From Lachnospiraceae bacterium (GTDB lineage: Bacteria > Bacillota_A > Clostridia > Lachnospirales > Lachnospiraceae): a stretch of DNA of 64,000 nt. Location of the stretch: positions 13,477 through 77,476 of the forward strand of contig QXWX01000030.1 in NCBI GenBank assembly GCA_009911175.1. The letters are read 5' to 3'. Shown piece by piece: positions 42,985 through 50,481 of this stretch (positions are counted from its first letter, which is position 1; every line of letters starts with the position of its first letter). A model generated the notes under the pieces. It searched no databases and was not told the origin of the DNA. It saw nothing but the letters and a program-made list of their open reading frames with translations. The position numbers and the translations under genes are program-made.

Positions 42985-45237
42985 ATGCCGCATCAAGACA
43001 GCATTATCATAAAGGGATTGTGCCAGAATAACCTGAAAAATATTTCTCTTGAAATTCCAAAAGAAAAAATTATTGTATTTACCGGAGTTTCCGGTTCCGG
43101 AAAGTCCAGTATTGTATTCGATACGATTGCCGCAGAGAGCCAGCGGCAGATGAATGAAACGTATACGGCATATATTCGGAGCAGGCTCCCCAAGTTTGAG
43201 AAGCCGAAAGCAGAGAAGATTGAAAATCTGTCTGCATCGGTCATCATTGACCAGACAAGGCTTGGAGGGAATGCCCGGTCTACCGTAGGGACGATCAGCG
43301 ATATGTATTCTGCCTTGCGTCTTCTCTATTCACGTATCGGGGAACCGTATGTGGGTACAGCTTCCTATTTTTCTTTCAATAATCCAAACGGGATGTGTCC
43401 GGAATGCTTTGGAATCGGTAAGGTGATGGAGCTTGATATTTTGCCGTTGATTGCAGAGGACAAGAGCTGGAATGAGGGGATGGTGGATCTCCCTACATTT
43501 CGTGTGAATAACTGGTATTGGAAACAGTATATAGGAAGCGGTTTATTTGACCCTGAAAAAAAATGGCGTGATTATACGGAAGAGGAACGCAACCTCCTGC
43601 TATATGGCTCCAGGGAACAGGGCGGAGAGCGTGTGTCGAAGCAAGTAGAGGGAATCCATAATATGATGAGCCGCCTGCTTCTGAAACGTGACAATTCCGA
43701 TATGAGCGAGACATCCATGAAACGTCTGGCAAATTATGTGCATCCTCTGGAATGTCCGCTCTGTCATGGGAAACGCTTAAATTCTGCAGCGCTTTCCTGC
43801 AAAGTCGCAGGTTACAGCATTAACGAGATGTGCGGGATGGAGCTTACAGAGCTTCGGAAAGTGTTGGAAACCATTACAGATCCAAGGGGCAAGTCGATTG
43901 CAGAAGGGCTGGTTACAACTCTGAACCGGATGATCGACATTGGGCTTCCTTATCTTTCCCTGAACCGGGAGTCTGCCACTTTATCAGGCGGTGAGGCGCA
44001 GCGTCTTAAGCTTGTACGGTATATGGGAAGTGCGCTTACCGGAATGACTTATATATTTGATGAGCCGAGTACCGGAATGCATCCGCGGGATGTCCACCGT
44101 ATGACAAAATTGCTCTTGTCCTTGCGGGACAAGGGGAACAGTGTTTTGGTGGTGGAGCATGACAAGGATGTGATTTGCATTGCAGATGAAGTGATTGATA
44201 TCGGACCGTTGGCGGGGAGAAAAGGCGGGGAAATCCTATATCAGGGAAGCTATACCGGGCTTTTGGATTCTGGCACTCTAACAGGTAATGCCATGAAAGC
44301 GTTGATACCATTGAAAGAAACGACCAGAAAACCGGAAGGGTTTCTTCCGGTCCGAAACGCAAATATCCATAACCTGAAGAATGTTTCCACTGATATTCCA
44401 CTAAATGTATTGACCGCTGTGACCGGTGTGGCGGGTTCGGGGAAGAGTTCTCTGATTCGTGATATTTTTGCAAAGCAGTATGAGGAACGGGTGATTTTAG
44501 TGGATCAATCTCCGGTGACGGCCACAGGACGCTCTACGCCTGCAACTTTTTTAGGATTTTTCGATGATATACGTAAACTGCTGGCGAAAGAGAACGGTGT
44601 AGGTGCAGGCTTGTTTTCCTTTAACAGTAAAGGGGCATGCCCGGACTGTAAAGGACGGGGAGTGATTGTGACAGAGCTGGTTTTCATGGATCCGGTGACG
44701 ACCACCTGTGAGGCCTGCGGCGGCAGCCGGTACAGTGAAGAAGCCCTTTCGTATTCCTATCATGGAAAAAATATTGTGGATATTCTGGACATGAATGCGG
44801 AAGAAGCAGAAGAGTTTTTTTCAGGCTGTCCAAAGATTCGCAAAGCTGTACATGCTATGGTGGAGGTTGGGTTATCCTATCTATCATTGGGGCAGCCTCT
44901 GTCTACGTTATCCGGCGGAGAGCGCCAGAGGGTGAAACTGGCAAAATATCTGGATAAGAGAGGCAATATCTACGTGCTGGATGAACCGACAACGGGGCTT
45001 CATGCTTCGGATGTACAGGCAGTCATGGAGCTTTTGGACAGTTTTGTAAAGCGGGGCAATACGGTAATTGTGATAGAACACAATATGGATGTGGTAAAGC
45101 TGGCAGATTATGTGATTGACATCGGTCCGGATGGCGGAACATCCGGAGGGGAAATTGTCTTTACCGGAACTCCGTCAGAGATGGCTTGGCATGGGAAAAC
45201 GATTACGGCTGAATATTTACGGAGGTCTTTGCAATAA
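42985..45237 (+). CDS. UvrA-like ABC ATPase (drug-resistance type)
   Basis: A 750-residue protein, about 190 shorter than true UvrA, with two ABC modules: Walker A GVSGSGKSS (about residue 34) and GVAGSGKSS (about 478), signatures LSGGEAQRL and LSGGERQRV, Walker B IFDEPSTGMHP and VLDEPTTGLHA, and zinc-type CxxC pairs (CPECFGIG, CPLCHGKR, CPDCKGRG, CEACGGSR). The reduced N-terminal UvrB-binding region matches UvrA2/DrrC-like proteins linked to resistance to DNA-binding drugs rather than general excision repair. It is preceded by the AraC-type promoter element. Confidence 0.88.
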   Translation: MPHQDSIIIKGLCQNNLKNISLEIPKEKIIVFTGVSGSGKSSIVFDTIAAESQRQMNETYTAYIRSRLPKFEKPKAEKIENLSASVIIDQTRLGGNARSTVGTISDMYSALRLLYSRIGEPYVGTASYFSFNNPNGMCPECFGIGKVMELDILPLIAEDKSWNEGMVDLPTFRVNNWYWKQYIGSGLFDPEKKWRDYTEEERNLLLYGSREQGGERVSKQVEGIHNMMSRLLLKRDNSDMSETSMKRLANYVHPLECPLCHGKRLNSAALSCKVAGYSINEMCGMELTELRKVLETITDPRGKSIAEGLVTTLNRMIDIGLPYLSLNRESATLSGGEAQRLKLVRYMGSALTGMTYIFDEPSTGMHPRDVHRMTKLLLSLRDKGNSVLVVEHDKDVICIADEVIDIGPLAGRKGGEILYQGSYTGLLDSGTLTGNAMKALIPLKETTRKPEGFLPVRNANIHNLKNVSTDIPLNVLTAVTGVAGSGKSSLIRDIFAKQYEERVILVDQSPVTATGRSTPATFLGFFDDIRKLLAKENGVGAGLFSFNSKGACPDCKGRGVIVTELVFMDPVTTTCEACGGSRYSEEALSYSYHGKNIVDILDMNAEEAEEFFSGCPKIRKAVHAMVEVGLSYLSLGQPLSTLSGGERQRVKLAKYLDKRGNIYVLDEPTTGLHASDVQAVMELLDSFVKRGNTVIVIEHNMDVVKLADYVIDIGPDGGTSGGEIVFTGTPSEMAWHGKTITAEYLRRSLQ

Positions 45238-45307
45238 ATCGAGTGTTTTACCTGGCCGGAATCTAGTACAGCATTGCATAATTAACAGTGAATTCTGCGA
45301 GGTTGTA

Positions 45308-45341
45308 CCAGATTCATTAACTGTATGGTTTTTGAATCTGG
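45308..45341. promoter_or_regulatory. inverted repeat before the AraC gene
   Basis: CCAGATTCA and TGAATCTGG are perfect nine-base arms around a 16-base loop, 43 bases before the AraC-type start codon. There is no T tract, so an operator or RNA hairpin is as likely as a terminator for the UvrA-like gene. Confidence 0.4.
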
Positions 45342-45384
45342 ATTCTGACAGGGTGGAGCATTAGCAGTATATCAGGAGGATGGT

Positions 45385-46296
45385 ATGAACGAACAAATGG
45401 AGGCTGTTCAGAGGATGCAGGAATATATTGAGGGACATTTGGAAGAAGAACTTACATTAACTCAACTTTCGGAAGTTTCCCTCTATTCCCCATGGCATTC
45501 CTACCGGCTGTTTAAGAATTATCTGGGGGCAACTCCGGCGGAATATATTCGGAAGCTGCGTCTTACACGTTCCGCTATGCGTCTGAAACAGGAGCAATGC
45601 CTTGTTGCAGAGGCTGCTTATGAGTGCGGCTTTGGAAGTGTAGACGGATATACCCGCGCTTTTTACAAAGAATTCGGCTGCAATCCGGGAGAATATGTAA
45701 AGGATCCGGTTCCGATTGTGCTTTTTATCCCTTATGGTGTGAAATTCAAAGAATTAAGGAAGGATGTTGTTGATATGGAAAATTTACAGAGTGTTTTTGT
45801 ACAGGTAATCCGAAAGCCAGAGCGCAAGGCGATCATCAAGAGGGGAATTTCTGCAGAGGATTATTTTGATTACTGCAGCGAGGTAAGCTGTGACATATGG
45901 GGCATTCTTATGAGCATGGATTCCCTCTGCGGGGAGCCTGTCTGCCTCTGGCTGCCCGAAAGCTATAAGACGCCGGGCACATCTACTTATGTGCAGGGTG
46001 TGGAAGTGGAGTCAGGTTATGCGGGGGAAATACCGGAGGGGTTTGATATCATTTCCCTGCCTGCTTCGGAGTATCTGGTTTTCCAGGGGGAGCCGTTCAG
46101 GGAAGAGGATTACTCTCAGGCAATCCTGTCCGTACAGTATTCTATGAACCAGTATGATCCGGCGGTGATTGGTTATGAATGGGATGACAGAAGCCCACGT
46201 ATCCAGCTGGAACCGCGGGGGGAACGGGGATATATTGAATTGCGCGCAATTAAAGCAATTAAGGGGTATCCTCAGAAATCGGCTGAACGGACATAA
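45385..46296 (+). CDS. AraC-family regulator with GyrI-like effector domain
   Basis: A 303-residue protein with an N-terminal AraC DNA-binding pair of HTHs (about residues 1-105, with LTQLSEVSLYSPWHSYRLFKNYLGATPAEYIRKLRLTRSAMRL and AYECGFGSVDGYTRAFYKEFGCNPGEY) and a C-terminal GyrI/SbmC-like domain that binds drug-like ligands (about 130-303). Such regulators (Rob/TipA-like logic) switch on export genes when they bind a compound. Genes on both sides carry the same promoter element, marking them as its likely targets. Confidence 0.88.
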   Translation: MNEQMEAVQRMQEYIEGHLEEELTLTQLSEVSLYSPWHSYRLFKNYLGATPAEYIRKLRLTRSAMRLKQEQCLVAEAAYECGFGSVDGYTRAFYKEFGCNPGEYVKDPVPIVLFIPYGVKFKELRKDVVDMENLQSVFVQVIRKPERKAIIKRGISAEDYFDYCSEVSCDIWGILMSMDSLCGEPVCLWLPESYKTPGTSTYVQGVEVESGYAGEIPEGFDIISLPASEYLVFQGEPFREEDYSQAILSVQYSMNQYDPAVIGYEWDDRSPRIQLEPRGERGYIELRAIKAIKGYPQKSAERT

Positions 46297-46389
46297 ATCA
46301 ATAGAATAAGAATAAAAATGAAAGCCGAGGTGTTAGTCACCCCGGTTTTATTTTTCCGTATGTATGGATTGTGTCTGCGTTTTCAAACA

Positions 46390-46440
46390 TGCCAAAAAAA
46401 GTCGAGAAGATATTTCCGGGTAATGCTATACTGCAATCTG
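46390..46440 (+). promoter_or_regulatory. AraC-type promoter element, copy 2
   Basis: Matches 42910-42960 at about 40 of 51 positions, including the complete TGCCAAAAAAAGTCGAGA block and AATGCTATACTGC with an extended -10. It lies 28 bases before the ABC ATPase start. Confidence 0.7.
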
Positions 46441-46467
46441 AAAACAGGAATAAGAAAGGAGATAAAA

Positions 46468-47199
46468 ATGGGAAAAGCGAAAGAAGCCATCAGAGTAAGC
46501 GGCCTTACGAAAATCTATAACGGGAAAAAGGTGTTGGACGGCTTGAATCTTTCTGTTAAGAACGGCACGGTCTTTGGGCTGCTGGGGGCAAACGGTGCGG
46601 GGAAGAGTACAACGATTGAATGTATCTTGGGAACTAAGCGTGCAGAACAGGGAACGGCTCTTGTGCTGGGGTGTGATCCAAGAAAAGAACGGCGGGCATT
46701 GTTCCAAAAGGTAGGCGTCCAGTTCCAGGAAGGAGATTATCAGCCGGAGATTAAGGTTTCCGAGATATGCGAGGAAATCGCATGTCTATATGATAATCCG
46801 GCTGACTGGAGAGAGCTCTGTGAACGGTTCGGAATCGGAGACAAGCAAAAGAATGCAGTGAAAAGTCTGTCCGGAGGTGAACGTCAGAGGCTGTTTATTG
46901 TCCTGGCACTTATCCCGTCGCCAGAGCTGGTATTCTTAGACGAGTTGACAACTGGGCTTGATGTCAAGGCAAGACGGACGGTCTGGAAGATTCTGGAAGA
47001 GCTAAAAATGCAGGGGCTGACTATTTTCCTCACTTCGCATTTTATGGATGAGGTGGAAGCGCTCTGTGATGAGATCTGTATCCTGAAGAAAGGGAAACCA
47101 GTATTTTACGGCACCGTAGAGCAGGCAAAAGAACAGAGCGGATGTGAAAAATTTGAGGACGCTTATTTAGAATTTTCAAATGAGGAGGCAGATGTATGA
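46468..47199 (+). CDS. ABC transporter ATPase (drug exporter type)
   Basis: A 243-residue ATPase: Walker A GANGAGKST, Q loop VQFQEGDYQPEIKVSE, signature LSGGERQRLFIVLAL, Walker B LVFLDELTTGLDV (DEL in place of the usual DEP), switch TSHFMDE. It belongs to the CcmA/DrrA-like group. ATG 46468 with AAAGGAG is the real start; the frame upstream runs through the promoter element. It overlaps the permease gene by four bases. Confidence 0.9.
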   Translation: MGKAKEAIRVSGLTKIYNGKKVLDGLNLSVKNGTVFGLLGANGAGKSTTIECILGTKRAEQGTALVLGCDPRKERRALFQKVGVQFQEGDYQPEIKVSEICEEIACLYDNPADWRELCERFGIGDKQKNAVKSLSGGERQRLFIVLALIPSPELVFLDELTTGLDVKARRTVWKILEELKMQGLTIFLTSHFMDEVEALCDEICILKKGKPVFYGTVEQAKEQSGCEKFEDAYLEFSNEEADV

Positions 47200-47936
47200 G
47201 GACATTTACAAAGCTTTTGAAAACGGAACTGAAATTGAATATACGAAACATGAATATGGTTATTTTTGCGGTAATTATGCCGGTAGTGGTGTTGGCCGTC
47301 CTTGGAATCATTTACCAGTCCAAGCCGGCTTTTCCCGGAGCAGAGTATACATTTCTGGAACAATCTATGAGCGCGGTGTGTACGATTTCTATCTGTGCCG
47401 GGGGTCTTATGGGTCTGCCGATTGTGGTATCGGAATACCGGGAACGAAAAATCCTGAAACGTTTTCAGGTGACTCCTGTAAGTCCGGTTATGTTGCTGGT
47501 GGTAGAATTTGCGATTTATGTATTATATGCTCTTGCTTCTATGGTTCTTCTCTTCCCGGCAGCCGCCTGCTTCTGGGGAGTGACTCTTCGCGGGAGCTGG
47601 CCTGCATTTATCGGGAGCTGGCTTCTTACATTGGTTTCTACATTAAGTATCGGTATGATGGTAGGCGGGATTGCAAAAGACACGAAAATAGCCAGTGTGA
47701 TAGCCAGCGTCCTGTATTTTCCAATGCTGATATTCTCAGGGGCAACCGTTCCGCTTGAGGTTATGCCGGGGATGCTGCAGAAGATTGTCAGATTGTTCCC
47801 CCTGACACAGGGGATACAGCTTATGAAATCGGCTTCGCTTGGACTGCCGGCGGGGAATCTGTGGCAGCCGGTATTGGTTATGGTAGTTGTTACCATTGTT
47901 TGCATGGGAATTGCGGTGAAATGTTTTAAGTGGTAA
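47196..47936 (+). CDS. ABC-2 permease of the AraC-linked exporter
   Basis: A 246-residue protein with six membrane helices. The family hallmark is the conserved segment GLPIVVSEYRERKILKRFQVTPVSP between helices 2 and 3, and PLEVMPGMLQKIVRLFPLTQGIQLMK before the last helix, as in DrrB-like permeases. It pairs with the overlapping ATPase for drug or lipid export. Confidence 0.88.
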   Translation: MRTFTKLLKTELKLNIRNMNMVIFAVIMPVVVLAVLGIIYQSKPAFPGAEYTFLEQSMSAVCTISICAGGLMGLPIVVSEYRERKILKRFQVTPVSPVMLLVVEFAIYVLYALASMVLLFPAAACFWGVTLRGSWPAFIGSWLLTLVSTLSIGMMVGGIAKDTKIASVIASVLYFPMLIFSGATVPLEVMPGMLQKIVRLFPLTQGIQLMKSASLGLPAGNLWQPVLVMVVVTIVCMGIAVKCFKW

Positions 47937-48065
47937 TAACAGCTACATTGCTTGTAGGATAGATTGGAACAAGGTCAGATGGGACGGCCAGAAGCAGGGG
48001 AGCTGCGTATAAATGAAAGCCATTTGTGGAAAAATAAAAGTATCTTTCTATGGAGGGCAGAACAT

Positions 48066-48911
48066 ATGCGCAATTATTTTTATGGCTGGTATTTTAAATG
48101 CCAGTCGGAAAACCAGACCTTGTCAATCATCCCTGCGGTTCACAGATCAGGACAAAAGAAATCTTGTTCCATTCAGGTCATTACGGAGAATCATGCTTGG
48201 AATGTTGATTATCCTGCCGCGGCATTCCACCGGACAGGAAAGGATATTTGGATCGGAAAGAGTCGGTTTGGAGAGAGGGGAATTCTTCTGGCAGTACATA
48301 CGCCAAAGCTGGATATAAGCGGAGAATTGAGGTTTGGCCCCCTTTTTCCTTTGAGATATGACATCATGGGGCCGTTTTCCATATTTCCTTTCCTGGAATG
48401 CCGGCATAGTGTGCGGAGTATGCGGCATTTGGTCTATGGAAGGATGAAGGTGAATGGGCAGGAATATTTGTTTCAGAATGCGGTGGGATACTGGGAGGGA
48501 GACGAAGGACATTCTTTTCCCAGGGAATATGCGTGGACGCAATGCAGCTTTCCGGGAGGTTCGCTGATGCTGGCTGTGGCAGATGTCCCGGTTGCCGGCT
48601 TTCATTTTCGGGGCGTCATTGGTGTTGTGCTGTGGAAGGGCAGAGAATACCGGCTGGCAACTTATCTGGGGGCAAGAGCGGTGCAGGTTCGCGGCGGGAG
48701 GCTTCGGATTGTGCAGGGGAATCTGGAATTAGAAGCCAGGCTGTTAGAAAAGGTCAGGAGCCCTCTGAAAGCTCCGGCTAATGGGGATATGGTAAGAACG
48801 ATTCATGAAAATGCAGCCTGCCGGGCATTTTATGCATTCCGAAAAGGAGAATATCCTCTCTTTTCTTTTACGACGGACAGGGCCTCTTTTGAATATGAAT
48901 TATTGGAGTAA
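48066..48911 (+). CDS. tocopherol cyclase-like protein
   Basis: A 281-residue protein of the tocopherol-cyclase-like family found in gut Firmicutes: FYGWYFKCQSENQTLSIIPA at the start, a central block YDIMGPFSIFPFLECRHSVRSMRHLVYG, and NAVGYWEGDEGHSFPREYAWTQCSF. It is mostly beta strand with no signal peptide. The bacterial role is not established; it is unlikely to make tocopherol here. It follows the exporter operon by 130 bases with its own GGAGGG site. Confidence 0.75.
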   Translation: MRNYFYGWYFKCQSENQTLSIIPAVHRSGQKKSCSIQVITENHAWNVDYPAAAFHRTGKDIWIGKSRFGERGILLAVHTPKLDISGELRFGPLFPLRYDIMGPFSIFPFLECRHSVRSMRHLVYGRMKVNGQEYLFQNAVGYWEGDEGHSFPREYAWTQCSFPGGSLMLAVADVPVAGFHFRGVIGVVLWKGREYRLATYLGARAVQVRGGRLRIVQGNLELEARLLEKVRSPLKAPANGDMVRTIHENAACRAFYAFRKGEYPLFSFTTDRASFEYELLE

Positions 48912-49222
48912 ATGCAACATTTTGTTAATTTCTCCAAATCTAATATTGTTGCGGTTCCATAATATTGTGTTTTTACTGTCTTTGTATCTAGATCAAATTC
49001 CAGATAGACGACTCCTTTACCATATTTTTGTCATTATACTTTATTAAATCGAATGATTCCGTTTGTTTCAATTCTTTCTGCCATATTTGAAAATTTGGAA
49101 ATGCGACTTGCAGAGGGATAAAAATCGACCTTCTGCTTTGGAACTGTCATTGTTTTTCTTCCTCTGGCTTTTACTGTATGACCTTTTCTGGTTCCTTTCT
49201 CTGCAACTATTGATCTACTCAT
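48912..49222 (-). pseudogene. decayed gene of unknown family
   Basis: On the reverse strand a 62-codon ORF starts at 49222 with GGGGTG upstream (MSRSIVAEKGTRKGHTVKARGRK and onwards) and stops at 49034. After frame changes the strand continues as GVVYLEFDLDTKTVKTQYYG and a TILDLEKLTK segment down to about 48920. The codon pattern is that of a real gene that has acquired a stop and a frameshift. I do not recognise the family; the basic N-terminus may bind nucleic acid. Confidence 0.4.
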
Positions 49223-49374
49223 TCTCGTTCACCCCAGTTTTTACTTTATCCGAAAATTACTAAATCATTTGCAAGTATATGTTAGTTCTAATACTATCTG
49301 GACAAAGCCAAGTTTCTGCCCTCCATGATAAAGATAATTTTAGTATACCACAATCTACTTTGAATTACTATTGA

Positions 49375-49596
49375 GTATTCGTTTTTCTTCCGTTAACGGT
49401 GATTGGTTTTTTGGTAGTTTATTGCCTGAAGGATGCTTTTGCCGAAATATATTATGCGTTGCCAGAGCCGATTGCAGTTTCTTTTATTGTTACACTCCAT
49501 AAATGGAGGAAAAATACGCTGTTCAGCATCGGGGGTGGGACAGTCCTGTACGCACGTTTAAACGGCGAGGACGAGGAAGTATGGGGAGTTACATGA
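49375..49596 (+). pseudogene. azlD: 3' remnant of azlD-type branched-chain amino acid exporter subunit
   Basis: The frame PLTVIGFLVVYCLKDAFAEIYYALPEPIAVSFIVTLHKWRKNTLFSIGGGTVLYARL matches the C-terminal half of AzlD: a VVYCLKD helix, the LPE segment and the WKRNTLLSIGxGT ending. The 5' half and azlC are absent, and about 13 codons past the homology end the frame stops. A deletion remnant. Confidence 0.6.
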
Positions 49597-49765
49597 TTTG
49601 GATTATGAGAAGTATCCCGATGAACATTGTAAAAATGCAGAGGAAATTATGCGGGAGCGGGGATTGACGAAGTCCATATCTGTGCGATGATATGCCATGG
49701 ATATGGTCACTGTGCGGATACGAAGCTGGAAGAAGTATTGTTCACGGTGGAAGAGAGGACTGGAT
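49575..49765 (+). pseudogene. fragment of an HD-domain hydrolase
   Basis: Across two reading frames the sequence encodes LHDLDYEKYPDEHCKNAEEIMRERG and then IDEVHICAMICHGYGHCADTKLEEVLFTV, the central part of small HD-superfamily hydrolases (HD motif, SHGYG-like segment). Start, end and frame are all lost. It abuts the azlD remnant, so two dead genes are stitched together here. Confidence 0.5.
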
Positions 49766-49866
49766 GTTGTTCAATTGGATGAAGTGATTTGGGAAATCAT
49801 AGAAGGTAAAGCTGATAGCGTAGTCAATATTTTTGAGTGTTTGATGCTTTTAAAAATGAAAGGTGG

Positions 49867-49872
49867 TATAAT
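49867..49872 (+). promoter_or_regulatory. extended -10 promoter of the kinase-helicase gene
   Basis: TGGTATAAT is a textbook extended -10, 31 bases before the ATG at 49904, with AAGGAG at 49891-49896. A TTGATG-like -35 lies further upstream at a long spacing of about 20 bases. Confidence 0.6.
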
Positions 49873-49903
49873 ATCCTTATATTTTATTTTAAGGAGCATA
49901 AAA

Positions 49904-50416
49904 ATGAGTACATTTAAAGATTGGGAAGCATACAAAAGATTAAAAGATCGTGGGGATACGAATTCTGTAGTAGATGTGTTGAAAAATAAGAATACTGGAG
50001 ATTTAATTGTAAGAAAAGTTATTTATGGGATTGAGCAGCCTTTGTATCAAGCTGTATTTACAAGGGAAATGCGTGCATTGCATAAATTAAATAAATGTTC
50101 GAACATTGTTAATATACTAGGAGAAGATTATTTAGCCATATCCGCCACTAAAGAAAAGGTCGGTGTGATTTATTTAGAATATATAAATGGAGTTGAACTA
50201 GGAAGAGCATCTATTGAGAATTTTACATCGAAGGAAAAGTTTTCAATTATAAAACAATTGTTAGATGCAATTGAAATATCGCATTCTAATGAAATCATTC
50301 ATAGAGATATTAATCCTAACCCGGATAAACCGGAAAAGCACAATACAAAAATTCTACCTGTACGGTTGCTAATCCGAAGTCGCATTTTCATTGCAATAAA
50401 TTGCATAAAAATGTGA
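49904..50416 (+). pseudogene. N-terminal half of the split Ser/Thr protein kinase
   Basis: ATG 49904 with AAGGAG opens the N-lobe of a eukaryotic-type protein kinase: a VRKV strand carrying the probable ATP-binding Lys, VIYLEYINGVELG as hinge, and IIHRDINP, the start of the catalytic loop. At codon 138-139 the frame runs into a foreign 162-base insertion and stops at 50414-50416. Removing the insertion plus one copy of the CCTAA duplication (167 bases) rejoins HRDINP to NNVMLTEDG in frame, giving an intact kinase-helicase of about 1088 residues. The DNA is markedly AT-rich relative to the genes before 49 kb and after 54.8 kb. Confidence 0.88.
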
Positions 50417-50481
50417 CTTCGGATTGCAACCGTACAGGTGGAAAAATTTTGCCATTTTGCGCAAGAAATTGTTGTTAAGTG
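50320..50481. mobile_element. 162-base palindromic insertion (MITE-like) with 5-base target duplication
   Basis: The insertion is bounded by CCTAA at 50315-50319 and 50482-50486. Its core is a long hairpin, with arms around 50356-50388 and 50407-50439 sharing ACCTGTACGGTTGC and AATCCGAAGTC with their complements, and one base bulged. It has no coding capacity. The outer ends show only weak inverted similarity, so the terminal repeats of a classic MITE are not proven. It supplies GTG at 50479, which can restart translation of the downstream part. Confidence 0.8.

Noticed and set aside
42985..45237. Housekeeping excision repair protein UvrA
   Set aside because: It is about 190 residues too short, lacks much of the UvrB-binding region and sits in a drug-response regulon.
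47180..47758. 192-codon forward frame overlapping the ABC permease gene
   Set aside because: It runs out of frame with a permease that has coherent membrane helices and the conserved SEYRERK segment; the overlapping frame is rich in Gly, Cys and Arg by chance.
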